The notes beneath the pieces were generated by a model, which did no database searches, was not told the origin of the DNA, and worked only from the letters and a program-made list of their open reading frames with translations. DNA of 64,000 bases from assembly GCA_009778595.1 (NCBI GenBank), contig WRJI01000001.1:32516-96515 (forward strand), written 5' to 3'. The translations under genes and the position numbers were made by a program. Source of the DNA: Peptococcaceae bacterium (GTDB lineage: Bacteria; Bacillota; Desulfitobacteriia; Desulfitobacteriales; Syntrophobotulaceae). Positions 34,129 through 44,111 of the stretch are shown in pieces; the first letter of the stretch is position 1, and each line of letters starts with the position of its first letter.

Positions 34129-35140
34129 ACTTAACACCCCTGATCGAACCTTGAACCATCGACCTCTGAGTCATCGAATCCTGAACCATTAACCCACGAT
34201 CATTCAGCTGATGTACTTTCTCCAACGTTCCCGGACCCCGACGCCGACTCAAAACCACCACCCGCCGAAAAACCCCCCTATCCAGCAACGGTTGCATCAC
34301 GCTCCGCACCGCCACATCATCTAAAGACTCCCCATGACAGGTAGCCAGCATCTTAACCCCACATCTTGCCGCTTCCCTGACAGCTTCCGCTTCCCCCGCG
34401 CCTCCCAACTCGTCAACCGCGATAACATCGGGCGACATCGTTCGCACCAACATCTCAATACCCAGCTTCTTTGGGCACTTATCAAGCACATCCGTCCGCC
34501 AACCCAAATCATAAGCCGCTGTCCCCAACCACATTCCGGCAATCTCGCTGCGTTCATCAACAACACCCACCCGGTGGGGCGGCAAAGCGACCTCCGGCAC
34601 GCCATTGCTCAAACCCTTGACAAGCAACCGCAATAACGTGGTCTTCCCAGCCCGTGGCGGCGACACAATCAATGTATGATCAAACCCCCGGCCATTAGAA
34701 ATCTGTTTCAACAAAAACCCGATATCCCGACAGGGATCCTTTGCAATACGAAAATTTACCGCGGCAATATTTTTCTGCGTGCGGATACACCCCTGATCCA
34801 ACACCACCTCGCCTGCCACCCCAACGCGATGACCGCCAGGCAAAGTTACAAACCCCTGACGCAAACTCTCCTCCGCCGCATGCATCGAGCTTAATGTCAC
34901 CCGTTCCATCACCTGCCCGACATCCGCCTCAACAACCCGGCGAGCCGCTTCCGGCTCAACCAACCGTCCATCGCCTGCGACAAAAAAATCCCGTGTCATA
35001 CCGCGCACAAGAAGCGGGCACCCGATTCTCAGCCGTATTTCCTCCACGCTCTCGTTGGTCTTAGCTAAAAAAACATCCGCCCTAATAAGACAATCCCGAA
35101 TATCCTGTCCGAACCATTTCTCAACATCTTTTAGCCCCAT
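34115..35140 (-). CDS. spoIIIAA: Stage III sporulation protein AA, secretion-type ATPase
   Basis: About 341 residues. Resembles VirB11/PulE-like ATPases powering the channel: Walker A VSPPRAGKTTLLRLLV, Walker B AVDELGGAGEAEAVREAARCGV and LATCHGESLDD. The N-terminal part has EIRLRIGCPLLVRG and the RVTLSSMHAAEESLRQGFVTLPGGHRVG segment typical of SpoIIIAA. First gene of the operon; start follows AAGGAGGGCCGCTG. In known spore formers the operon is read by sigma-E in the mother cell; I could not place a convincing sigma-E promoter in the upstream 190 bp. Confidence 0.95.
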   Translation of the reverse strand: MGLKDVEKWFGQDIRDCLIRADVFLAKTNESVEEIRLRIGCPLLVRGMTRDFFVAGDGRLVEPEAARRVVEADVGQVMERVTLSSMHAAEESLRQGFVTLPGGHRVGVAGEVVLDQGCIRTQKNIAAVNFRIAKDPCRDIGFLLKQISNGRGFDHTLIVSPPRAGKTTLLRLLVKGLSNGVPEVALPPHRVGVVDERSEIAGMWLGTAAYDLGWRTDVLDKCPKKLGIEMLVRTMSPDVIAVDELGGAGEAEAVREAARCGVKMLATCHGESLDDVAVRSVMQPLLDRGVFRRVVVLSRRRGPGTLEKVHQLNDRGLMVQDSMTQRSMVQGSIRGVKYGID

Positions 35141-35282
35141 CAGCGGCCCTCCTTGCTGCTAAGACCCCAACCGGCACATAAGGACGCAGTACCGAGCCTT
35201 ATGCGATGCTAGGTTCATCAACACTTCCGTCCCTAAAAGGGTATGTCCCCAGCCTTGTTTTTAGACGAATAAATAAAAAAAA

Positions 35283-35307
35283 CCAACCTCCCATCTGGGA
35301 CAGTTGG
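35283..35307 (-). terminator. Rho-independent terminator after the acidic repeat protein
   Basis: Minus-strand hairpin with CCAAC/GTTGG and TCCCA/TGGGA stems, followed by a run of eight T and ATTTATT. It separates the acidic protein gene from the spoIIIA operon. Confidence 0.85.
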
Positions 35308-35333
35308 CCATTGTCGGCAATACTCATAGCAAA

Positions 35334-37673
35334 TCAAGTCTCTTTGCTTCCCTCCCAACGTCCTCCTTTTGTGCCATTCCGGTTTGCATCATCACTGTCG
35401 CCACTTAAATCTTCATTTTGATCGCGTTGATCGTGATGATCGCGGTTGTAAGGGACATAGAGGTCTTCAAAGCGCAACGGCGCATAGGGATCAACCGCGG
35501 CAGATTCCCGCTGAAGATCATCCTTCAAATCCTCTAAAAGTTCGCCAACATCCTCAAGATCATCAATATTGCCATGGTCCACCGGACCCTTCATGTCATG
35601 AGCGTCCTCCATGTCATGAGCACCCATATCGTCAACATCTTCCGACTCCTCAATATCTTCCAACTCGTCAGCATCTTCCAACTCGTCAGCATCTTCCATA
35701 TCGTCAACATCTTCCAACTCATCAATACCTTCCAACTCATCAATATCATCCAACTCATCAATATCATCCAACTCATCAATATCATCCAACCCATCAACAT
35801 CTTCCAACTCATCAATACCTTCCGCCTCATCAATCCCTTCCCTGTCAACCTCTATGCCATCAACGCCATCCCGGCCACCCGTTATCTCGATGTCCGACCT
35901 GTTTTCCAGACTAGACGCAACCTCCAAATCACCCGCAACCTCAGCAACCTCTGAATCACCCATTACCTCTGAATCACCCGCAACCTCTGAATCACCCGCA
36001 ACCTCAGGATCACCCGCAACCTCAGGATCATCCACATCCTTCAGAACATCGACCTCATACAGATTATGGAGATCCTCCAGATCATCAAGATCATCAAGAT
36101 CATCAAAATCCTCAAGCTCTTCAAAACCCTCTAGATCTTCAAAACCCTCTAAATCCTCATACCCATCCAACTCGTCAAACTCCGCCGAATTGTCAACGAC
36201 AACCATATCCTCCATATCAATCAGATCCATCCCGGACGGATCCGCATCTTCAAGATCCAACTGATCATCCTCACTGTTCCGGAACAGCTTATCCCGGTCA
36301 ATGCGGCTGTTCATAAACAAATCCACCGGCTCAGCCCCGCCTCTTTTGGCTGACTGCTCCGCTTCAAAAAATTCAGCAAAAGTTAGGGCCTTTTCGACTT
36401 CATCCGACTCAGCAAGATTAGACCCCAAATTACCAAACCCGCCAAACCTATCATCACCGAACCTATCATCAGCGAACCCAGCATCAAGAAAACTGACACC
36501 ATGACTCCCGGCATCACGCTCAGCAGTATATTCAGCGTCTCCGTATCCTTCCTCGTCGTCATAAGCATCAACATCATAACCGGCATCATATTTCGCAACA
36601 TCACGCGCCAAGGAATTTAACGATAAATCCTGATATCCCTGATCGTTATGCCTCACATCATGGTAGTGATGGTCGTCAAATGTTCCTCCCATGGCTGACA
36701 TCTGCTCAAGATCATCATAGAGCTCCTCATCAATGGCTTCATCAAGCTCATCTAAAAACACATCCTCAAAAACACCAACAGGATCACGACCCGCATCCTC
36801 ACGAATCCCGTCCTGATAACCATCCGCAATATAACCTTCCCCGGCATCATCCTGCAGTCCGACACCATCCAAACCCTTGTCGCCCTCTGTCGCATCCGGA
36901 TCCTCCAAGAATCCGAAATCCTCAAGAAAGCTCATGTTATCCGGGATATCGGCATCCTCCGGCAAATCGTTCAAACTCTCGAACATCGAATCCCGAACAC
37001 TCACCTCCGGCAAGTCCTCCAAACCCTCGAACATCTCATCCCGAAGGTTCGCCTCCGGCAACCCCTCCAACCCCTCAAACAGCGAATCCTGAACACTCGC
37101 CTCCGGCAACCCCTCCGAACCCTCAAACAACGAATCACGAACGCTCGAATCGGGCACCTTCTCAAACTGCGTAAAAGAAATCCTGAAACGAGAGGATTCC
37201 TCCTCTCCAGACCCCAACAACCCCCCATTATATTGGGAAAACACTGCGTCAACCAACGACGCGTCTTCAACACGATTATCGTCCAAATGAGGGATCTCGC
37301 CTCTATCCGCTTTGTAATCCTTCTCCTTTAGCTCCTTGATCTGTGTCAAACCGGCTGCCACACTCCCCTGACTCACCAGTAACGCACAACAAACCTCATT
37401 GATCTCATCGTCCCAATGCATAGCCCCAGACTCACACTTCTCCCAATAATGCTCGCCAATCTCCAGCTTCAGAGCGTTCATTCGAGACCGTTCATCCTTG
37501 ACACAAGCCTCGAGCCGCTTAACCTCACGCTTATCTTTTGATATCGCCGCGCTGATTCGAGCCCTCCGCCGGATGAATCGGCCAAACGCCTTAAAACCCT
37601 TCAACAACAACCGCCCCAAAGACGTCAGCGGATTATTATTGTTCCCTTTCTCATCTTGATTCATAGAACTCAT
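35334..37673 (-). CDS. Large acidic repeat protein of unknown function
   Basis: About 779 residues, extremely Asp/Glu-rich. The N-terminal 110 residues are basic and helical, with a coiled-coil-like stretch (RRRARISAAISKDKREVKRLEACVKDERSRMNALKLEIGE). About residues 165-250 carry four to five 17-residue repeats (core RDSLFEGLEGLPE). About 520-715 carry many ELDDIDELED and EVAGDSEVAGD repeats. No signal peptide or membrane helix. It may bind a basic partner or cations; not assignable. Start ATG 37673 lies 5 nt after GGGGGAG. It follows leuS by 20 bp on the same strand and has its own terminator. Opposite-strand frames here are mirror images of the repeats. Confidence 0.75.
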   Translation of the reverse strand: MSSMNQDEKGNNNNPLTSLGRLLLKGFKAFGRFIRRRARISAAISKDKREVKRLEACVKDERSRMNALKLEIGEHYWEKCESGAMHWDDEINEVCCALLVSQGSVAAGLTQIKELKEKDYKADRGEIPHLDDNRVEDASLVDAVFSQYNGGLLGSGEEESSRFRISFTQFEKVPDSSVRDSLFEGSEGLPEASVQDSLFEGLEGLPEANLRDEMFEGLEDLPEVSVRDSMFESLNDLPEDADIPDNMSFLEDFGFLEDPDATEGDKGLDGVGLQDDAGEGYIADGYQDGIREDAGRDPVGVFEDVFLDELDEAIDEELYDDLEQMSAMGGTFDDHHYHDVRHNDQGYQDLSLNSLARDVAKYDAGYDVDAYDDEEGYGDAEYTAERDAGSHGVSFLDAGFADDRFGDDRFGGFGNLGSNLAESDEVEKALTFAEFFEAEQSAKRGGAEPVDLFMNSRIDRDKLFRNSEDDQLDLEDADPSGMDLIDMEDMVVVDNSAEFDELDGYEDLEGFEDLEGFEELEDFDDLDDLDDLEDLHNLYEVDVLKDVDDPEVAGDPEVAGDSEVAGDSEVMGDSEVAEVAGDLEVASSLENRSDIEITGGRDGVDGIEVDREGIDEAEGIDELEDVDGLDDIDELDDIDELDDIDELEGIDELEDVDDMEDADELEDADELEDIEESEDVDDMGAHDMEDAHDMKGPVDHGNIDDLEDVGELLEDLKDDLQRESAAVDPYAPLRFEDLYVPYNRDHHDQRDQNEDLSGDSDDANRNGTKGGRWEGSKET
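35640..36020 (-). repeat. Acidic in-frame tandem repeats, block 1
   Basis: Units of 15-18 bp such as GATGAGTTGGATGATATT on the minus strand, repeated with small changes, and a set coding EVAGDS near 35940-36020. Confidence 0.85.
36960..37165 (-). repeat. 51-bp in-frame tandem repeats, block 2
   Basis: Four to five units of about 51 bp coding RDSLFEGLEGLPEAS-like segments in the acidic protein; neighbouring units differ at few positions. Confidence 0.8.
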
Positions 37674-37693
37674 CCCGACTCCCCCAGAAAGAT

Positions 37694-40222
37694 TTATCTA
37701 ACAACAATATTAACAAGTTTTCCAGGCACAACGACAGTCTTCACCATCGTTTTCTCATCCACCCATTGTCTAACCTTCGGCAACCCTGTCACATATTCCT
37801 TCAAAGCATCCTCAGACGACGCTATCTCCGCCGGCAACGATATCCGATCGCGCACTTTACCGTTAATTTGGAGAACAACCGTCACCGACTCCGTCTCCAG
37901 AAACGACTCCCGATACCGGGGCCACGCTTGCCGAAAAATAGACTCCCCATACCCCAGGCCTTGCCAAAGCTCCTCAACCACATGAGGCACAAAGGGTGCC
38001 AACAACAGCAACACCGCCTGAAGACCCTGTCTCAACACACCAACATCGGCCCCCGGCTTCTCCTTATATAAGTAAAGCTCATTTACAAGCTCCATAACAG
38101 CACTAATCGCCGTATTGAAATTAAACCGAACCCCAATATCATAAGTTACCTTCTTGATCGTCATATGGATACGCCGCAACATCTCCCTGGTATCTTTACC
38201 CAACGGGGTTCCCTCGCTCCCGAAATCCAACCCCTCCCCTTCCGAATCCACGAACCTCGGATCACAGGCAAGACGCCAAACACGATTAATGAAACGGAAA
38301 CACCCCTCAACCCCACGATCATTCCACTCCAGATCCCGCTCAGGAGGAGCCGCAAACAGAATAAACAACCGCGCCGTATCCGCGCCAAACCGGGCCACAA
38401 TATCCTCAGGGCTGACAACATTGCCCAACTTCTTAGACATCTTAGCCCCATCCAGGCAAACCATACCCTGAGTCAACAAATTCTCGAAAGGCTCCCCCAC
38501 GCTCAGATGTCCACAGTCCCGTAACGCCTTCACCAAAAACCGCGAATACAACAAATGCAAAATCGCGTGCTCAACGCCTCCCACATATTGATCAACGCCC
38601 ATCCAATAATCCGTTTTCTCCCGGCTAAAAGCCTGCCTCTCATTGTGCGGATCACAATAGCGCAAGAAATACCACGACGAACACATAAACGTATCCATAG
38701 TATCTGTCTCCCGCATAGCGACACCACCACAAAGAGGACACACCGCCTCCCGAAAAGACGGCGAAGACCGGATCGGGTTTTCCCCCGTCTTAAACACAAT
38801 ATCTTCAGGCAACATCACCGGCAACTGATCCTCCGGCACAGGCACAAGCCCACACGTCGGACAACAGAGCATGGGAATCGGCGCTCCCCAGAATCTTTGA
38901 CGCGAAATCAGCCAATCCCGCAACCGATAATTCACTTTGCGGGCTCCCATACCCAACCCCTCGACCGCATCGGCCATCTCATTCCAAGCCTCTTCGGACT
39001 TCATACCGTTGAAACGGCCCGAATTAATCATAACCCCATTCCCAACAAAAGCCTCGCTCAGACTATACGCATCCTCAGGAACTCTCCCCGGCTCCAGAAT
39101 CACCGGACGAACATCCAAGCCATACTTAGATGCGAAAACAAAATCGCGGCTATCATGAGCCGGAACCCCCATAACTGCCCCCGTCCCATACTGAGGCAAC
39201 ACATAATTCGCAATCCAAAGAGGCACTCGTTCTCCGCTCAACGGATTCAAACAATACCGCCCGATAAACATACCCACCTTTTCCGCATCCTCAGCCGTAC
39301 GGGACGCCTCATTTAACCCCTTGAGGTTCCGGACAAACTCCGCCACATCCTCCTCATAAGGCGTATCCTTCACCAACCCCACCACCAGCGGATGCTCCGG
39401 TGCCAACACAAGATAACTCACCCCAAAAAGGGTATCAACCCGGGTTGTAAACACAGGAATCCGGGGCCCACATCCGACATCCCCAGAACTATCATCCAAA
39501 TCAACAGGCAACAGAATAAATTCCGCCTGAACACCTTCAGAACGCCCGATCCAATTCCGCTGCATGGTCTTAACCTTCTCCGGCCATCCCACCAACCCGT
39601 CAAGATCACTCAGAAGCTGTTCCGAATAATCCGTAATCTTCAGAAACCATTGCTCCAGGCTCCGCAACACCACCTCAGACGAACACCGCTCACAGAAGCC
39701 CCCTTCAGCCTGCTCATTCGCCAAGACAGTCGCACAAGACGGACACCAATTCACATTGGCTTCCTTTCGGTACACCAACCCCTGTTTATACAACTCCAGA
39801 AAAATCCATTGGGTCCACCGATAATACTCAGGAGAACACGTCGTCACTTCCCGCTCCCAATCATAAGAAATCCCCAACCCCTCCAACTGGGTGCGCATAT
39901 GCGAGATATTATCATACGTCCACGCCGAGGGAGGCCTCTGATTCTTAATCGCGGCGTTCTCCGCAGGCAACCCGAAAGCGTCCCACCCGATCGGATGCAA
40001 CACATTGAACCCCTGCATCCTTTTAAACCGCGTTATAACATCCACAATCGAATAATTGCGTACATGGCCCATATGTAGGCGACCTGACGGATAGGGGAAC
40101 ATAGCCAAGCCATAGAACTTCTCCCCTGTCTCATCCTCCCGGACACGGTTAGCCCCGCTCTCCCGCCAGATCCTTTGCCACTTGCTTTCGATATCCACGA
40201 AATCATAGCGTTCTTTAATCAT
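37694..40222 (-). CDS. leuS: Leucyl-tRNA synthetase
   Basis: About 842 residues, usual length. Class I signatures [15 protein letters not shown] (HIGH-type) and [12 protein letters not shown] (KMSKS-type with a final Lys instead of Ser). The CP1 editing domain has [18 protein letters not shown] and the conserved [10 protein letters not shown]. Cys sets CPSC/CERC and CPTC/CPLC look like zinc sites. Start follows GGGGGGAATT. Downstream of rsfS on the same strand (67-bp gap). No T-box leader seen in that gap. Confidence 0.97.
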   Translation of the reverse strand: MIKERYDFVDIESKWQRIWRESGANRVREDETGEKFYGLAMFPYPSGRLHMGHVRNYSIVDVITRFKRMQGFNVLHPIGWDAFGLPAENAAIKNQRPPSAWTYDNISHMRTQLEGLGISYDWEREVTTCSPEYYRWTQWIFLELYKQGLVYRKEANVNWCPSCATVLANEQAEGGFCERCSSEVVLRSLEQWFLKITDYSEQLLSDLDGLVGWPEKVKTMQRNWIGRSEGVQAEFILLPVDLDDSSGDVGCGPRIPVFTTRVDTLFGVSYLVLAPEHPLVVGLVKDTPYEEDVAEFVRNLKGLNEASRTAEDAEKVGMFIGRYCLNPLSGERVPLWIANYVLPQYGTGAVMGVPAHDSRDFVFASKYGLDVRPVILEPGRVPEDAYSLSEAFVGNGVMINSGRFNGMKSEEAWNEMADAVEGLGMGARKVNYRLRDWLISRQRFWGAPIPMLCCPTCGLVPVPEDQLPVMLPEDIVFKTGENPIRSSPSFREAVCPLCGGVAMRETDTMDTFMCSSWYFLRYCDPHNERQAFSREKTDYWMGVDQYVGGVEHAILHLLYSRFLVKALRDCGHLSVGEPFENLLTQGMVCLDGAKMSKKLGNVVSPEDIVARFGADTARLFILFAAPPERDLEWNDRGVEGCFRFINRVWRLACDPRFVDSEGEGLDFGSEGTPLGKDTREMLRRIHMTIKKVTYDIGVRFNFNTAISAVMELVNELYLYKEKPGADVGVLRQGLQAVLLLLAPFVPHVVEELWQGLGYGESIFRQAWPRYRESFLETESVTVVLQINGKVRDRISLPAEIASSEDALKEYVTGLPKVRQWVDEKTMVKTVVVPGKLVNIVVR

Positions 40223-40289
40223 AATTCCCCCCTACCCAAAAGCCCTGTGTACAGACTATCGAAATATCGGCTCCCTGAGGCTCCGCCCG

Positions 40290-40646
40290 TCACGAACACC
40301 GAATCGCGTCGCTCCAAAGACGTTCCAAGTTATAAAAATCCCGCGTCTCCGGCGTCATCACATGGATCACCAGATCTCCACAATCCAGAAGAATCCAGTT
40401 CGCATCCGCCAACCCCTCCGTCCGGAGCACCCGGATACCCAACACCTCCAGTTCCTCGTGCAAATACTCTGTCACAGCTCTGGTCTGCGTCCGGGAATTC
40501 CCTGTTACCAATAAAAAATAGTCGGTCACCACCGAAATATCTCTCAGATCAAGCAACAACACATCTCTTCCTTTTTTCTCCTCAACCAACCTGACAATTT
40601 TGTCCAAACACTCCTGATCAATAGGCAAACAACAAACCCCCTCCAT
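40290..40646 (-). CDS. rsfS: Ribosomal silencing factor RsfS
   Basis: About 118 residues. RsfS binds L14 on the 50S subunit and blocks joining under starvation. Family motifs: LLDLRDISVVTDYFLLVTGNSRTQTRAV, GLADANWILLDCGDLVIHVMTPETRDFYNLERLW. The start could be ATG 40646 or TTG 40628 (GGAGGGGG lies just before it). Sits between yqeK and leuS, the common Bacillota order. Confidence 0.95.
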   Translation of the reverse strand: MEGVCCLPIDQECLDKIVRLVEEKKGRDVLLLDLRDISVVTDYFLLVTGNSRTQTRAVTEYLHEELEVLGIRVLRTEGLADANWILLDCGDLVIHVMTPETRDFYNLERLWSDAIRCS

Positions 40647-40721
40647 ACTCGCTGTTTCTCAGAAACAATCAAAACAACTCCGGCACCATATAACCATGAT
40701 ACCTTTTTATTCGCGATTTGT

Positions 40722-41288
40722 CTACTCCGTCAGCGGAACAAGGCTCTCTCTGGCCATAAGAGTCAAGGGATGAAGAGGCTTTCCCCTCGCTTCCAAGAAT
40801 CCCATGGTCCTATCCATACACGCCACAGTCACCTCAAGAAGATCACAAAAAAGCAACTTCCGTAAAGCCTCGACCCCAGGATAATCCCGCTCAGGTTCCA
40901 CACAATCCGCCGTATAAATCAACATCTCCAAAGGAGACATCCCCACCCGTCCCGTTGTATGATACGAGATCGCGTTCAGAACATCACCGTCAACAACCCC
41001 AAACTGTTTTTTGACGATATCCGCCGCCAACCGGCCATGCAAAACCTGCGGTGATGTGATATCCTCGGGAAACTCAATAAGCCCCAACTCCCGGGCCAAG
41101 GAAACCTGCTTGGAAAAAGGCAACGGCTTCGCCAAATCATGAGCGACAGCGGCAAGACAAGCCGCCTCAACATCGATCCCGTATAACGGCGCGACCTCTC
41201 TGACAACAGCTTCCACACCAATCACATGTTTAAACTTCTCAAAATCCAATTCCCGGCCGGCAAGGTTACGAATCATCGCAATCTTCAT
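40722..41288 (-). CDS. yqeK: HD-domain Ap4A hydrolase YqeK
   Basis: About 189 residues. HD phosphohydrolase motifs: FKHVIGV (first His), AAVAHDLAKPLPFSK (HD), VLHGRLAADIV, ISYHTTGRVGM and YTADCVEPERDYPGVEALR. Characterised relatives cleave diadenosine tetraphosphate symmetrically. Start MKIAMIRNL follows AGGATAATC and gives the usual length; the longer frame adds 39 unlike residues. nadD, which normally lies upstream and may be fused or adjacent, is absent: 344 bp without a gene precede it. Confidence 0.92.
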   Translation of the reverse strand: MKIAMIRNLAGRELDFEKFKHVIGVEAVVREVAPLYGIDVEAACLAAVAHDLAKPLPFSKQVSLARELGLIEFPEDITSPQVLHGRLAADIVKKQFGVVDGDVLNAISYHTTGRVGMSPLEMLIYTADCVEPERDYPGVEALRKLLFCDLLEVTVACMDRTMGFLEARGKPLHPLTLMARESLVPLTE

Positions 41289-41632
41289 GATTATCCTGCC
41301 ACACTGAATCCGGCACGTACCCACAGGATCCTTGAAAACTACCTCGAAAAAGACAAGGCTTATAAATATTTGACTCAAAAACTTGTCCACCCCATAATTT
41401 TCCAAGGATTCCCGGAAAGCCCTCGCCGATATTCAGCAATCCTCTCTCTAGACAGTTTTTTCAGCCATATTAATTATAGAACATCCAAATACAGCTTACA
41501 ACGGAAAAGAATAGAACATAAAGGCGAAGCGTGTAAAAACCTGTTGGTCGCAATCAGAATTACGACGGGTCCATAGAAATAATGGGCTCATCACTCCACA
41601 TTCAGCACAAAAACTTCACGCAAACTTACCGC
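41289..41632. other. 344-bp intergenic region, probable yqeK operon promoter
   Basis: Between lysS (stop 41633) and yqeK (start 41288), both minus strand. AT-rich around 41350-41400. On the minus strand TGGACA and TTATAA spaced about 18 bp near 41360-41390 could form a weak promoter. No RNA gene or repeat recognised; short frames on either strand have no likeness to proteins. Confidence 0.35.
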
Positions 41633-43165
41633 TCACGGTCGCATCGTCGGAAACAGAATAACATCCCGGATCGAAGGTGAATCTGTCAGCAACATAACCA
41701 ACCGATCAATCCCAAGCCCCAACCCCCCTGTAGGTGGCAACCCATACTCAAGAGCCTGAACAAAATCCTCATCCATCAAATGGGCCTCATCGTCTCCTTG
41801 AGCTCGCTGAGCCGCTTGTTCCTCAAACCGCGCCCGTTGATCCAGGGGATTATTCAACTCAGAAAAAGCGTTCGCCATCTCCCGGCCAAAGATAAACAGC
41901 TCAAAACGGTTCGTCAACTCCGGCTGCTCCACATTGCGCCGGGCCAACGGTGAAATCTCCACCGGATGCCCAATCACAAACGTAGGCTGAACCAACTTGT
42001 CCTCAACATATTCCTCAAAAACCATATTCAAAAGCGACCATCGACTCTTATCACCCTTGATCTCCGGTTCTCCGGACTGTTTCCCCACAAACTGCCTTAC
42101 GGCCTCCCGCGCCGCTTCATCATCCTCAAACACCGCAAAATCAAGGCCGGTGTGCTCCCGAACAACATCAATCATCGTCACCCGGCGCCAAGGCCCGGCG
42201 AAATCGATGCGCTCACCCTGATATACAAGACTCTCGCTCCCGCACACCTCTCGAACCACATACGCCAACAGCCCCTCCAACCGATCCATCGTCTGTATGT
42301 AATCCGTGTATGCCTCATACCATTCCAACATCGTAAACTCAGGATTATGCTTAATCGAAATCCCCTCATTACGAAAAATCCGACCAATCTCAAAAACCTT
42401 CTCGAACCCGCCCACAATCAGCCTCTTTAGCGGCAACTCCAGCGCGATCCGCAAAAACATATCCATATCCAGGGTGTTATGATGTGTCACAAAAGGCCGC
42501 GCCGCCGCGCCGCTGGGAATCCCCATCAACGTAGGTGTCTCCACTTCAACGAACCCCTGCTCTTCCAAATAACGACGAATCAACCGAACAACCTTACTAC
42601 GGGTCAGAAAAGTCTGCCGCACCTCAGGATTCATAATAAGATCCAAATACCGCTGGCGATACCGGGTATCAACATCTGTCAATCCATGAAACTTTTCCGG
42701 CAAAGACCTCAAAGACTTCGCCAACATAACAAGACTCTGGGCTCGAATCGAAATCTCCCCCATCTTAGTTCGAAAAACCTTACCTGCCACACCGATGAAA
42801 TCGCCGATATCCGCCAACTTCAGCACGGCAAAATCTGTTTCAGACAGATCATCCTTACGGGCATACACCTGCAACCGCCCGGAAGCATCCTGAATATGAG
42901 CAAACACGACCTTCCCGCTATCCCGTTTAGACATAATCCGGCCCGCCACCGAAACATCCTGTTCCTCCAACCTCTCGAACCCGGAAACAACCTCATCAGC
43001 CGAATGAGAACGCTCATACCGTTCCGCATAAGGCTCCACGCCGAGCTCCTCGAGCTTCCGCAACTTCTCCATGCGAATGCCAAAATAATCATTACCGGCT
43101 AACTCACCGGCTCCAGACTCGCTGTTCGATAATCCAACCTCAGAACCAGACTCATCGACTCTCAT
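41633..43165 (-). CDS. lysS: Lysyl-tRNA synthetase, class II
   Basis: About 510 residues. OB-fold anticodon domain (VSVAGRIMSKRDSGKVVFAHIQD) then the class II core: RYRQRYLDLIMNPEVRQTFLTRSKVV, EVETPTLMGIPSGAAARPFVTHHN, FEIGRIFRNEGISIKHNPEFTMLEWYEAYTDY and the C-terminal GLPPTGGLGLGIDRLVMLLTDSPSIRDVILFP. The N-terminal 30 residues (SGSEVGLSNSESGAGELAG) are a low-complexity addition. Start MRVDESG follows GGAGAGGG. Downstream of greA on the same strand, a common pairing. Confidence 0.96.
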   Translation of the reverse strand: MRVDESGSEVGLSNSESGAGELAGNDYFGIRMEKLRKLEELGVEPYAERYERSHSADEVVSGFERLEEQDVSVAGRIMSKRDSGKVVFAHIQDASGRLQVYARKDDLSETDFAVLKLADIGDFIGVAGKVFRTKMGEISIRAQSLVMLAKSLRSLPEKFHGLTDVDTRYRQRYLDLIMNPEVRQTFLTRSKVVRLIRRYLEEQGFVEVETPTLMGIPSGAAARPFVTHHNTLDMDMFLRIALELPLKRLIVGGFEKVFEIGRIFRNEGISIKHNPEFTMLEWYEAYTDYIQTMDRLEGLLAYVVREVCGSESLVYQGERIDFAGPWRRVTMIDVVREHTGLDFAVFEDDEAAREAVRQFVGKQSGEPEIKGDKSRWSLLNMVFEEYVEDKLVQPTFVIGHPVEISPLARRNVEQPELTNRFELFIFGREMANAFSELNNPLDQRARFEEQAAQRAQGDDEAHLMDEDFVQALEYGLPPTGGLGLGIDRLVMLLTDSPSIRDVILFPTMRP

Positions 43166-43264
43166 ATAGTCATACCCTCTCCAAACCGGCATCAAAAGTC
43201 CTCATACCACACTCTTCCTCAAACCAAGACCCGGCGAATGCCGATCCTACCAACACCCTCAAGG

Positions 43265-43744
43265 TCACCGAATATCCACAATCTCATACCGTAACACACC
43301 CACCGGAACCGCAACCTCAACGATGCTGCCCTTACTCTTCCCCAACACAGCCATACCCACAGGGGACTCGTTGGAAATACGGCTCGAAGCCGGATCCGCT
43401 TCTGCCGACCCAACGATAGTATACTGAACCTCCACAGAATCCTCCACATCCCTAATCACCACAGTACTGCCCAGAGTCACCAGGTCGCTGGCCTCGTGCT
43501 CCGTCTCGTCAATCACCCGAACATTGCGCAACATTTTTTCCAGAGAAATGATACGGCCTTCAATGAAAGCCTGTTCATTCTTGGCATCCTCATACTCCGA
43601 ATTCTCCGAAATATCCCCAAACTCAATCGCCTGCTTAATACGATCCGCCACCTCACGCCGTTTCTGAGTCTTAAGAAACTCCAGTTCCTCTTCAAGCTTG
43701 AGCAAACCATCACGGGTCAAAAAAACTTCCTTCTCATCAACCAT
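43265..43744 (-). CDS. greA: Transcription elongation factor GreA
   Basis: About 159 residues, usual length. Coiled-coil N-terminal domain with the tip acidic residues in [27 protein letters not shown], and the C-terminal FKBP-like domain with [22 protein letters not shown]. It inserts into the RNA polymerase secondary channel to cleave backtracked RNA. Start MVDEKEV follows GAGGAGGTTCCGGT. Upstream of lysS. Confidence 0.96.
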   Translation of the reverse strand: MVDEKEVFLTRDGLLKLEEELEFLKTQKRREVADRIKQAIEFGDISENSEYEDAKNEQAFIEGRIISLEKMLRNVRVIDETEHEASDLVTLGSTVVIRDVEDSVEVQYTIVGSAEADPASSRISNESPVGMAVLGKSKGSIVEVAVPVGVLRYEIVDIR

Positions 43745-43854
43745 ACCGGAACCTCCTCTTTCCTCCAATATCGTGGCCCACTTCCGCCACCTGTTTAATC
43801 ATGAAAAACATTATGCTCATCATACCTGAAAATATACTACCCTCGAAAGAATAA

Positions 43855-43878
43855 GAAACTGAACGCCCGTTCAGTTTC
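43855..43878 (-). terminator. Rho-independent terminator after rpsU
   Basis: A perfect 11-bp stem (GAAACTGAACG/CGTTCAGTTTC, loop of 2 as drawn) followed on the minus strand by TTATTCTTT. Lies 57 bp beyond the rpsU stop. Confidence 0.82.
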
Positions 43879-43934
43879 CCATTCATCATCCTATCCGACA
43901 AAACCTGGAAACGCCGATGTTCACCACAGCAACT

Positions 43935-44111
43935 CTATTTCGACTTACGCTTCCGTGCAGCCTCCGATTTCTTTTTCCTCTTAACGCTAGGCTTCTCATA
44001 ATGCTCATGTTTACGCGCCTCAGACAAAACGCCTGAGCGCTGACAATTTCGCTTAAACCTGCGGAGAGCAGAATCCAGGGATTCGTTCTTACCTACTCGT
44101 ACTTCACTCAC
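43935..44111 (-). CDS. rpsU: 30S ribosomal protein S21
   Basis: A 58-residue basic protein: [20 protein letters not shown] at the start, [20 protein letters not shown] in the middle, and a Lys/Arg-rich tail. It is typical S21, which aids mRNA binding at the decoding region of 30S. The start is GTG, preceded by GGAGGGAGGGAT. The stop position may be off by one base. It follows the HIT gene on the same strand, with a dispersed element between, and ends in a terminator. The yqeY gene that often follows is absent. Confidence 0.93.
   Translation of the reverse strand: MSEVRVGKNESLDSALRRFKRNCQRSGVLSEARKHEHYEKPSVKRKKKSEAARKRKSK

Noticed and set aside
35225..35262. GGGGACATACCC...GGGACGGA considered as a REP-type or IS200 end
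   Set aside because: Only a single imperfect occurrence was seen and no paired copy or transposase is nearby.
35369..36264. Open frames rich in His/Pro/Ser on the plus strand
   Set aside because: Mirror frames of the acidic repeat protein; codon positions and start context favour the minus-strand gene.
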